13,087 nt of DNA from a bacterium. Its GTDB lineage: Bacteria > Vulcanimicrobiota > Xenobia > Xenobiales > Xenobiaceae. The position numbers were made by a program, and so were the translations under genes. Location: positions 1 through 13,087 of the forward strand of contig JALHDH010000089.1 of NCBI GenBank assembly GCA_022839105.1. Direction: 5' to 3'. Within the stretch, counting starts at the first letter, position 1. Every line of letters starts with the position of its first letter. The notes below the pieces were generated by a model. It was not told the DNA's origin, made no database searches, and worked only from the letters and a program-made list of their open reading frames with translations. Below, one piece after another: positions 1 through 5,871 of the stretch.

Positions 1-1
1 C

Positions 2-496
2 CCCGAGGATTGTCGGCCCAAGGGTCGGCGCTCCTACTTCACCTGGGTCTTCGGCAAGGCCCCGGATCTGGTGATCGAGGTGGTCTCCAACCGGGAAGGT
101 TCCGAGGTCGAGAAGGCCCGGCGCTATGCCCGGCTGGGAGTGCGCTACTACGTGATCTTCGACCCCGAGCGCTGGCTGGGCGAGCGGGTCCTGCGGGGAT
201 ACGTCCTGCACGGCCTGAGCTACGTGGAGCTTCTGGACCTGTCGTGGCTTGAAGAGCTGGGCATGGGTCTGGTGACCTGGCAGGGCCGCTTCGAGGACAT
301 GGACGGCCTGTGGCTGCGCCCCTGCGGACCCGACAAGACACTCCTGCCCCTGCCTGCCGAGGTGGCCGAGGCCGCCGAGAGCAGGGCCGAGGTCGCGGAA
401 TCCAGGGCGGACGCAGCCGAGAAGCAGGCCGAGCAGGAGCGGGAACGGGCAGAGCGACTCCTGGCCCGGCTGAGGGAACTGGGCGTGGAGGAGTAA
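2..496 (+). CDS. Uma2-family PD-(D/E)XK protein, 5' end outside the window
   Basis: The frame is open at the left edge, so this is the C-terminal 164 residues; a first internal ATG-like start is not needed. The visible part reads PDLVIEVVSN (about residues 21-30 of the fragment), then K38 and ARLGVRYYVIFDP, the hallmark core of Uma2 (DUF820) proteins. In that family PD, a following Glu and a Lys form a restriction-endonuclease-like site; D22, E26 and K38 are candidates here. The last 45 residues are an Ala/Glu/Arg-rich coiled coil (repeated AEVAESRAD-like units ending in RLRELGVEE), a common tail in multicopy Uma2 genes. Biological role is poorly known; the family is expanded in cyanobacteria, planctomycetes and other large genomes. 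It ends with TAA and converges on the next gene. Family assignment is firm, function is not. Confidence 0.88.
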   Translation, partial: PEDCRPKGRRSYFTWVFGKAPDLVIEVVSNREGSEVEKARRYARLGVRYYVIFDPERWLGERVLRGYVLHGLSYVELLDLSWLEELGMGLVTWQGRFEDMDGLWLRPCGPDKTLLPLPAEVAEAAESRAEVAESRADAAEKQAEQERERAERLLARLRELGVEE

Positions 497-567
497 GGGC
501 GGGCCAGGACCCCACTTGGGCTCAAGGAGCGAGCCGGGCCCTCCTCTCGTTCGAAGCCGCCTTGGCC

Positions 568-1686
568 CTACTCGCGCAGGTCGACCACCAGGATCTGCAT
601 TCCGGCGGCCTCTCGGGTGGCGCGCAGCAGGGGGTGGGGGTCCTGGCCCGGGGCCAGGCGGCGCGTCCTCGAGGCGTAGGGGGCCAGGGCCAGGTCCAGC
701 AGGTCCAGGTTCACCGGTTGTCCCCCGGTGGCGGCGGCCACGCCGTTGGCGAAGACCGCGACCTTCAGGGGCAGACCCCTCTGGGCCGCCTCCAGAAGCG
801 CCAGCGGGCCCATCGAAAGGAACGAGAAGTCGCCGGCCAGGGCCCACACTTCGGGGACGCCTGCGGCCAGGGCGCCCAGGCCCATCGGCAGGCTTCCGCC
901 CAGGCAGGTGGCCGCGTCCACGCATCCGTAGGGAGGCAGGCCGTACAGGCTGGACAGCGTCGTGTCGCCCGCCACGAAGGGGGGGCGGTGCTGGCGGAAG
1001 GCCGCGAAGAAGGGCTCCAGGGCGCGCAGTTCGGCGCGCTCGGGCAGGACCGGCAGCTCAGGCCGGGGCACCGAGTCCGCCGGATGGCCGGCCAGGCGGG
1101 CCTGCAGAACCGCGTGCTGATAGGGGACGAGGATGGGGGCCACCAGGTGCCGCTGTGGGTCCCGGGAGGGCGGGAGGACTGGAGAGCAGACCACGCTCCA
1201 CGGCTCGGCGGCGGGCGCGTCTGGATCCCGGGTCATCTTCCGGCCGTCCACCACCACCGCCACGGGCAACCCGACCCGCTCGGATCGGTCGAAGGCCTCC
1301 GCCAGGACCAGCTCGGGTTCTTCGTCGCAGGGCAGATGGGGGAGGTTCAGGGCCCTCAGGATGGGCCGGGCGGCCAGGACGTTGTCCGAGCTTGTGGCCT
1401 CGGGGTCCTCGAAGACCAGCATGACCCACCCCGCGCAGACCCCGCAGGAGAGCGCCGAGGAGATCAGGTTGGCGGCCTTCAGCAATCCGTGCGTCTTGAG
1501 CAGGGTGGCCGAGCGCACCCCCGCCAGCGAGGCGCCGTGGGCCAGGCCACAGGCGATCTCCTCGTGGTAGGAGAGCATGGGGCGGCCCAGGGCCTCCCAG
1601 ACGGGGGTGACCCCGAAGCCGGGAACCACGCTGAGGAGACCCGGTCGACAGGCGCGCAGGGCGGAGGCGAGTTGCCAGGCAGTCAT
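568..1686 (-). CDS. Thiamine-diphosphate-dependent enzyme, IorA-like (2-oxoacid:ferredoxin oxidoreductase alpha-type)
   Basis: A 372-residue protein with a pyrimidine-binding half (SYHEEIACGLAHGASLAGVR around 39-58, with a Glu suited to activate ThDP) and a pyrophosphate-binding half (LAGDFSFLSMGPLALLEA at 283-300 followed by VFANGVAAATGGQP at 311-324). The latter matches the layout of the IorA motif GDSTFFHSG...DNxTTAMTGHQP, and GCVDAATCLGGSLPMGLG matches the segment just before it. Known IorA proteins (about 600 residues) carry a CPGCPHR motif and a C-terminal 2[4Fe-4S] ferredoxin domain; both are absent here, and no IorB partner is in the window. It may therefore be a non-ferredoxin ThDP enzyme (decarboxylase or carboligase). 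ATG start with a weak GAAGG upstream; the short ORF at 1721-1870 precedes it by 34 bases in the same direction. Fold is fairly sure, reaction unknown. Confidence 0.75.
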   Translation of the reverse strand: MTAWQLASALRACRPGLLSVVPGFGVTPVWEALGRPMLSYHEEIACGLAHGASLAGVRSATLLKTHGLLKAANLISSALSCGVCAGWVMLVFEDPEATSSDNVLAARPILRALNLPHLPCDEEPELVLAEAFDRSERVGLPVAVVVDGRKMTRDPDAPAAEPWSVVCSPVLPPSRDPQRHLVAPILVPYQHAVLQARLAGHPADSVPRPELPVLPERAELRALEPFFAAFRQHRPPFVAGDTTLSSLYGLPPYGCVDAATCLGGSLPMGLGALAAGVPEVWALAGDFSFLSMGPLALLEAAQRGLPLKVAVFANGVAAATGGQPVNLDLLDLALAPYASRTRRLAPGQDPHPLLRATREAAGMQILVVDLRE

Positions 1687-1720
1687 GGCTGAGCCTTCGC
1701 GTCGCCGAGGGGGGAGGCCT

Positions 1721-1870
1721 CTACACCCCCATCCACAAAGCGCTGAATGCCGCCCGGCACACCAAGTCGGCGGACACGTCGAAGATGTTGCGCTTGTTCC
1801 CGATGGGGCTCAAGGCCTTGTGGTCGTCGTGGTCCATGGCCTTCTGCAGGGGCTCGACTTGCGAGCGCAC
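1721..1870 (-). CDS. Short hypothetical ORF or gene remnant upstream of the ThDP enzyme
   Basis: From a GTG (1868-1870) this encodes 49 residues ending SADLVCRAAFSALWMGV; an internal ATG at 1835-1837 would give 38 residues. Nearly every third codon position is G or C while second positions are mixed, which is the coding signature of this genome, so the stretch looks translated or recently so. A GGGGGAGGG lies about 13 bases before the GTG, a rather long spacing. The biased codons continue a little upstream of the GTG with no start, so it may instead be the 3' remnant of a larger gene. Its stop is 34 bases before the ThDP enzyme start, suggesting cotranscription. I do not recognise the family; a leader peptide, small partner protein or fragment are all possible. 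Confidence 0.4.
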   Translation of the reverse strand: MRSQVEPLQKAMDHDDHKALSPIGNKRNIFDVSADLVCRAAFSALWMGV

Positions 1871-1922
1871 CGGCTTGAGGTTGCCCTCCCCCTGACAACC
1901 TGTGACACCCCGCCCGGTTATG

Positions 1923-1938
1923 GTTGGTCCAGACCAAC
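1923..1938. promoter_or_regulatory. 16-bp palindrome, possible operator of the 2031-7407 operon
   Basis: GTTGGTC-CA-GACCAAC is a perfect 7-base inverted repeat with a 2-base centre, in the gap between the leftward ThDP-enzyme unit and the rightward five-gene operon. A CTGACA (1892-1897) followed by GGTTAT (1916-1921) at 18 bases could be a weak sigma70-type promoter that the palindrome overlaps on its downstream side. No regulator gene is adjacent. The palindrome is seen directly; its role as operator is inference. Confidence 0.35.
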
Positions 1939-1961
1939 ACTCGAAGGCGCCGGCTCTTCTG

Positions 1962-1987
1962 GAAAAAGGGGCGGGACAAATCCGCCC
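1962..1987 (-). terminator. Terminator-like hairpin on the minus strand
   Basis: Read on the minus strand: stem GGGCGG, loop ATTTGTC, stem CCGCCC, then CTTTTTCC. A GC-only 6-bp stem followed by a T tract is the form of an intrinsic terminator. It would stop antisense transcripts leaving the start of the rightward operon before they enter the 1870-568 unit. On the plus strand the same hairpin would sit in the 5' leader of the operon, about 44 bases before the first start codon, where it could affect translation instead. Confidence 0.35.
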
Positions 1988-2030
1988 GAAGAATGGCGCC
2001 ACCACCACGACCGAGGGGACAAAGCCCGTG

Positions 2031-2801
2031 ATGATCGAACCTGCCGTCAAGTCGTTGGAAGAGACCCTCCAGGAGCACGACGTCTGGCTGGAGGACCTGC
2101 AGAAGGCGTGCAACCGTCTGGCGACTGCCGCCAAGGCCTGGAGGAAAGCCAGCGCTGAGGGGGACCTGGCCATGCGGGACAAGGCGCAGGCCCTGGTCGA
2201 GGAGTTGCTGCCCCAGGTCGCGCAGAAGTCTCAGGATGCCAAGGAATCCTGGGATTTCGATGCCCGCGAATACCTGGAGGGCGACCGCTGGCGTCAGGAG
2301 CTCGTCTCGGCCGGTGAGAAGGCCCAGCTCCTGGTGCTTCAAGACGCTTCGCACCTGGTGGCCCCCCCGGTCCTGGTCCGCTCGCTCCCGGGTCGAACCG
2401 CGCTGCAGATTGGCAAGAAGGCCTGGTCGAAGCTGCGCCCCAAGGTGGTCGTGGCGGAGTTGAAGCGACTTCGCGACAAGAAGGCCAGCGGGGGAGCCCA
2501 GGAGTTCCTCGAGCACCTCTACCAGGCCTGGAAGGATCTGCCTCGGAAGGGTGCGCCCATGGTGACCTTCCGCGAGATCTGGGAGCGCTTCGCCCAGGCT
2601 CCCGGCTGGAAGAAGGAGAACCCGCGCCCCGACTTCGGGCTGCAGATCCACGCTCTGGCTCGGTCGGATGTCAGGTTGACCCGCGATGGCAAGCGCTTCA
2701 CCTTCGAGTTTCCCTCCGCCAAGGCCAGGGAATCCGACATCTTCACCGTCTACCGCGAGGACGGGTCGCCGGTCCGCTACTACGGGATCGAGTTCCACTA
2801 G
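2031..2801 (+). CDS. Operon gene A: unknown helical protein with basic C-terminal domain
   Basis: A 256-residue protein. Residues 1-100 are strongly helical and charged (SLEETLQEHDVWLEDLQKA, AMRDKAQALVEELLPQVAQ), probably a coiled coil or helical bundle. A middle segment (130-170) is rich in Lys/Arg (KKAWSKLRPKVVVAELKRLRDKK). The C-terminal 80 residues contain FREIWERFAQ, DFGLQIHALARSDVRLTRDGKRFTF and end in YYGIEFH, a helix-then-strand pattern that could be a winged-helix-like DNA or protein binder. No catalytic motif is seen. The ATG at 2031 was chosen because of GAGGGG 13 bases upstream; the GTG directly before it (2028) is equally possible. The stop codon overlaps the Shine-Dalgarno of the next gene, so it is the first gene of a coupled operon. 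I do not recognise the family; TerB-type signatures were looked for and not seen. Confidence 0.7.
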   Translation: MIEPAVKSLEETLQEHDVWLEDLQKACNRLATAAKAWRKASAEGDLAMRDKAQALVEELLPQVAQKSQDAKESWDFDAREYLEGDRWRQELVSAGEKAQLLVLQDASHLVAPPVLVRSLPGRTALQIGKKAWSKLRPKVVVAELKRLRDKKASGGAQEFLEHLYQAWKDLPRKGAPMVTFREIWERFAQAPGWKKENPRPDFGLQIHALARSDVRLTRDGKRFTFEFPSAKARESDIFTVYREDGSPVRYYGIEFH

Positions 2802-2805
2802 GAGG
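2800..2805 (+). promoter_or_regulatory. Shine-Dalgarno AGGAGG of gene B overlapping the gene A stop
   Basis: AGGAGG begins inside the TAG stop of gene A and lies 6 bases before the ATG at 2812. It fixes the start of gene B and implies translational coupling between A and B. Confidence 0.8.
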
Positions 2806-2811
2806 TAGGGC

Positions 2812-3909
2812 ATGAGCCTGTTGAGCGTGGCCCGACCGCTGCCGACCGGGCAATGGCTGAAGGTCCTGCGGGAAGAATACCTCGACGACTTCGTCCCCGA
2901 CGGGGGATCTGTCGTCAAGGTCGCGACCGGGCCTGCTGCCGAGTTGGATCGCATGCGCCAGGCCGTGGAGGCGATGGCGCGAGAGGGGGACTACTGGTAC
3001 GCGCACCTGGATCCGACAGCCCTCGACGAGAACGGCAAGAAGATGGATCTGCACCGCATCGACCGTTTCTTCTTCGAGGTCACCCGTGAGGTCGACTTCC
3101 GTGCCCGGGCCGCCGAACAGGCGCGCAGGCATCTGGAGTCGCGCGGGATTCGGATCTGCTCCCACCGGGCCTTGAGTGATCTCGAGGGGATCGCAGCCGA
3201 CAACGGCCGCGATCCCGCCGACCTGATGAACCAGTACCACTTGGAACTGGCGACGCCCCAACTTCGGGATCAGGGGATGGCGGTCGAGTTCCGCACGGCG
3301 GTCACCGCACTCGGGCGCGCCCAGCTCATGCCGGACTCGGCGCCTCCGACGACTGAAGAGGTGCTGCTGGGCTGGTTCGCCGGGCGGGCGCTCCCCGGAG
3401 GGGCCGCAGCGCTGAAGAAGGTACAGATCTACGACCGCATCACTCAGGCAAATGCCCGCACGATGCTGGAGTCTTTCTGTCGCTGGCTGCCCCGGATCGG
3501 CAAGACGGGCCTGGTGGTGACCCTGGATTTCAGGCCTTACGAGTACAAAAAACTCAGCAAGGCCGTGCGCAAGGATGAGATGCTGAAGCGCCTGGAGGAT
3601 GCGATCCGGCGCGGGGCGGACAACCGCGAGCTTCTGGCCATGATCGAGGCCCCCGAACCCTTCGCCGTCCACTACAGCGACAGCGCCTACCACCAGATGC
3701 TCTCGACGATTCGCCGCTTCATCGACGAGATCGACTGGTTCCAGCGCTTCGTGCTGGTCATCCTGACGACGCCCGACTTCTACGACGCCTCGAGTCCCCG
3801 CAACTATTTCAACTACGATGCCCTGCAGACGAGAATCGGCCTGGAGGTCCGAGGGGCGGCTCGCGCCAACCCCGCGGCTTCGCTGGTTCACCTCGGAGGT
3901 GACGCATGA
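2812..3909 (+). CDS. Operon gene B: BrxD/DUF2791-like protein with degenerate P-loop (pseudo-ATPase)
   Basis: A 365-residue protein whose landmarks parallel its neighbour C. GGSVVKVATGPAAELDRM (31-48) sits where DUF2791-type ATPases have a GxxxxGKT P-loop, but Lys and Thr are gone. LHRIDRFFFEVTREVDF (80-96) resembles the helix after the first strands. GLVVTLDFRPYEYKK (233-247) aligns with the Walker B of C (GLVVLIDEVERI), keeping the Asp and losing the Glu. FVLVILTTPDFYD (313-325) aligns with the sensor-1 strand, and the end (NPAASLVHLGG) is typical of this group. So this looks like a catalytically dead paralogue that may pair with C. The start is set by AGGAGG at 2800. Its TGA overlaps the ATG of C by 4 bases (ATGA). 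Family assignment is by eye and moderately sure; loss of ATP hydrolysis is inference. Confidence 0.68.
   Translation: MSLLSVARPLPTGQWLKVLREEYLDDFVPDGGSVVKVATGPAAELDRMRQAVEAMAREGDYWYAHLDPTALDENGKKMDLHRIDRFFFEVTREVDFRARAAEQARRHLESRGIRICSHRALSDLEGIAADNGRDPADLMNQYHLELATPQLRDQGMAVEFRTAVTALGRAQLMPDSAPPTTEEVLLGWFAGRALPGGAAALKKVQIYDRITQANARTMLESFCRWLPRIGKTGLVVTLDFRPYEYKKLSKAVRKDEMLKRLEDAIRRGADNRELLAMIEAPEPFAVHYSDSAYHQMLSTIRRFIDEIDWFQRFVLVILTTPDFYDASSPRNYFNYDALQTRIGLEVRGAARANPAASLVHLGGDA
3895..3900 (+). promoter_or_regulatory. Shine-Dalgarno GGAGGT of gene C inside gene B
   Basis: GGAGGT lies in the last codons of gene B, 5 bases before the ATG at 3906, which itself overlaps the stop of B. This is a classic coupled junction and sets the start of gene C. 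Confidence 0.8.
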
Positions 3910-5126
3910 ACCAGTCCAACTTGTCGCGTGCTGCCATCGAGGGCCTTCGCTCGGGCGTCCCCAGTCGACACGCGGTCGCGCAGCTTGGGACAACCCAAAC
4001 AGCCATTCGGGAAGCCTTCGAACTGGCCATGACCGCGGTCGAGCAGGGAGAGTCGGGACGCGCCCTGGTCGTGCGAGCCAACTTCGGCTTTGGGAAGACG
4101 CACCTCCTGGAATACCTGCAGTCGGTGGCTGACGCCAGGAACTTTGTCACCAGCTACGTCGTCGCCGGTCCGGAGATGCCTCTGGGGAGCGGACACGTCG
4201 TGCTCAAGAGCCTGGCCGAGAACGCCCGGGCTCCCCAACGCACCGGGAAGGCCCTGCGTGCCCTGGCCAGCGAGTTGCGGCCCCACTCACCGCAGTTCGC
4301 GGAGCTGCGCTCCTGGGCGGACGATCTGGAAGGCCTGTCCGACCGCTTCCGGGCGATGCTCCACCTCTACGAGGAGTTCACGTCGGACCCGGAGTTCCTG
4401 GTCGGGATCCTCGGCGACTTCGAGGGCAAGCCCGTCGCCAAGACCGTGCTCAACCAGAAGCTCAAGGAACTCAATGCCGCGGCGGCCTACGACTTGAAGG
4501 GTGGTCCGCGCAACCAGGCCCTGGCCCACGACCGTATCCAGGTCTTCGCCCAGATGCTCCGGGCGTGCGGCTCCCATGGGCTGGTGGTCCTCATCGACGA
4601 GGTCGAGCGTATCGCACACTTTTCGAAGAAGCAGCGGCTGGCGGCCTACGAGGAGCTGGGGTGGTGGGCTCGCGTGGCGCGACAGCCGGGCAGCAGGATC
4701 CTCCCGGTCCTGGCGATGACCAGCACCTTTGCCACCTCGGTGGTCTACGAGGACGAGCAGAGGCTGGTCGGCCCCCAGAAAGGCCTGTTCGGGGGAGACG
4801 AACGCGACGAGCTGGCCCGAGAGGGGATCCAGCTTCTCAAAGATGGCCTGCCGCTGACGGAGCCGACCGAGGCTGAGGTGGAGTCGATGCGCTACCGCAT
4901 CAAGGCTCTCTACCAGGAGGCCTACCGCATGGCCGTCCCGGATTATCCGGATGACCACTACGAGCGGACCACCCCTATCCGGCAGCGCATCCGCCGGTGG
5001 ATCACCCAGTGGGATCTCCACAGATTCTACCCGGAGGAGGCCCCGGAGATCGAGGTCGAGGACGTGGTCTTCGACGAACGTGAGATCGGTGACGACGAGT
5101 TGGCCACCAACGGTGACGACGAGTAG
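3906..5126 (+). CDS. Operon gene C: BREX-type ATPase (BrxC/BrxD, DUF2791-like)
   Basis: A 406-residue AAA-like ATPase. The N-terminus (IEGLRSGVPSRHAVAQLGTT, 11-30) is the characteristic lead-in of BrxD-like proteins. Walker A is RANFGFGKTHLL (57-68), Walker B is LVVLIDEVE (226-234), a sensor-1 strand is ILPVLAMTSTF (265-275), and an Arg-rich helix PIRQRIRRWITQWD (357-370) may hold sensor 2 or an arginine finger. The last 30 residues are very acidic (EIEVEDVVFDEREIGDDEL...NGDDE). In BREX and related defence operons such ATPases act with DNA-binding or translocating partners. Here the usual BREX partners (PglX methyltransferase, PglZ, BrxC) are absent and an SNF2 helicase follows, so this is a BREX-related but distinct setting. 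The family call is good; the exact role is inferred. Confidence 0.82.
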   Translation: MNQSNLSRAAIEGLRSGVPSRHAVAQLGTTQTAIREAFELAMTAVEQGESGRALVVRANFGFGKTHLLEYLQSVADARNFVTSYVVAGPEMPLGSGHVVLKSLAENARAPQRTGKALRALASELRPHSPQFAELRSWADDLEGLSDRFRAMLHLYEEFTSDPEFLVGILGDFEGKPVAKTVLNQKLKELNAAAAYDLKGGPRNQALAHDRIQVFAQMLRACGSHGLVVLIDEVERIAHFSKKQRLAAYEELGWWARVARQPGSRILPVLAMTSTFATSVVYEDEQRLVGPQKGLFGGDERDELAREGIQLLKDGLPLTEPTEAEVESMRYRIKALYQEAYRMAVPDYPDDHYERTTPIRQRIRRWITQWDLHRFYPEEAPEIEVEDVVFDEREIGDDELATNGDDE

Positions 5127-5128
5127 GC

Positions 5129-5653
5129 GTGTCAATCCCCTACCGTAAGGCTTCGCCGGGCCAGGAGGACGGATCTGCCGCCTTTCTGGACGTGGTCTGG
5201 CTGCGCGCTTCAGGCACTTTCTACGGCGCCCTCCTGCTGATCGATTCGCGAGGTCGCCCCCTGGAGTTCGTCCACAATTCGCTGGCGGCCCCGGCCAGCT
5301 TCCTGTGGCCTGCCTCGCAGGTCCACCGGATCGGGGTGACCAGCCTCGTCCACTCCCTCTTCGAGGCGTGCCGACGCGAGCCCGACCTCCTGGTCTGCCC
5401 GGTCGAGCTCGGCAGCAACGAGTTCTGTCGGACCGAGCTGGCGCCTTCGATCCCGTTCGCCCGGGTCGCCGCCGGCTCCGAGCGGGAGGCGCCGCAGTGG
5501 ACATGGGTCAATGATCCGCCGGGTCCAGCCATGCGCGCCCACCGGCTGGCGCAGGTCCTGCAGGACAGGGGGCTGGCGACCGAGCCCTGTGCGCGCCTGC
5601 GAGCTGGACTTCGAGAGGTCTACCCCGAGGTCTCCTGGGACCTCGAGGCTTGA
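5129..5653 (+). CDS. Operon gene D: conserved-looking hypothetical protein
   Basis: A 174-residue protein starting at a GTG two bases after the stop of gene C, with no clear Shine-Dalgarno, so translation probably depends on coupling. The N-terminal half looks like alternating strands and helices: FLDVVWLRASGTFYGALLLIDS, then GRPLEFVHNSL and FLWPASQV, then a helix SLVHSLFEACRREP, and a strand DLLVCPVELGSNEFC. This pattern (a 'FYGALL...PLEF.NS...FLW' core) resembles to my memory uncharacterised proteins encoded beside DUF2791 ATPases and helicases, but I cannot confirm a family. No catalytic motif or membrane segment is visible; five Cys occur without a zinc-finger spacing. A structural or regulatory subunit of the A-E system is the best guess. 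Confidence 0.7.
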   Translation: MSIPYRKASPGQEDGSAAFLDVVWLRASGTFYGALLLIDSRGRPLEFVHNSLAAPASFLWPASQVHRIGVTSLVHSLFEACRREPDLLVCPVELGSNEFCRTELAPSIPFARVAAGSEREAPQWTWVNDPPGPAMRAHRLAQVLQDRGLATEPCARLRAGLREVYPEVSWDLEA

Positions 5654-5871
5654 TCCAGGTCCGGCGTCGCCTGCGCAGGTTCCTTCGGGCGCGCGTGCCT
5701 TTTCTCCGGCCCTGGAGACTGCGACCCTCGGCCCCCGGCAATCTGGGCGTCGCCGGTCCGTCCCCCGGGCCCGCGTCTTCCATCCTGGAAGGACCGTGGG
5801 GGCCGAGTGCAGCCTCCAGCATCGCACCCGCGCTTCTGCGCGCCGGCCGGGCGAGGAGCCTTCCGCTCCGC

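Noticed and set aside
518..535. Hairpin GGCTC/GAGCC between the Uma2 and ThDP genes as terminator
   Set aside because: Only five base pairs and no T tract on either strand; too weak to list as a feature.
2031..2801. TerB-domain protein as gene A
   Set aside because: DUF2791 operons often contain TerB proteins, but I could not see the TerB helical signature or the TerB-N strand pattern in A.
2743..3993. Minus-strand open frame of 416 codons opposite gene B
   Set aside because: Gene B on the plus strand has a perfect Shine-Dalgarno, coupling to A and C and ATPase-like landmarks; the antisense frame is Arg/Gly/His-rich without motifs.
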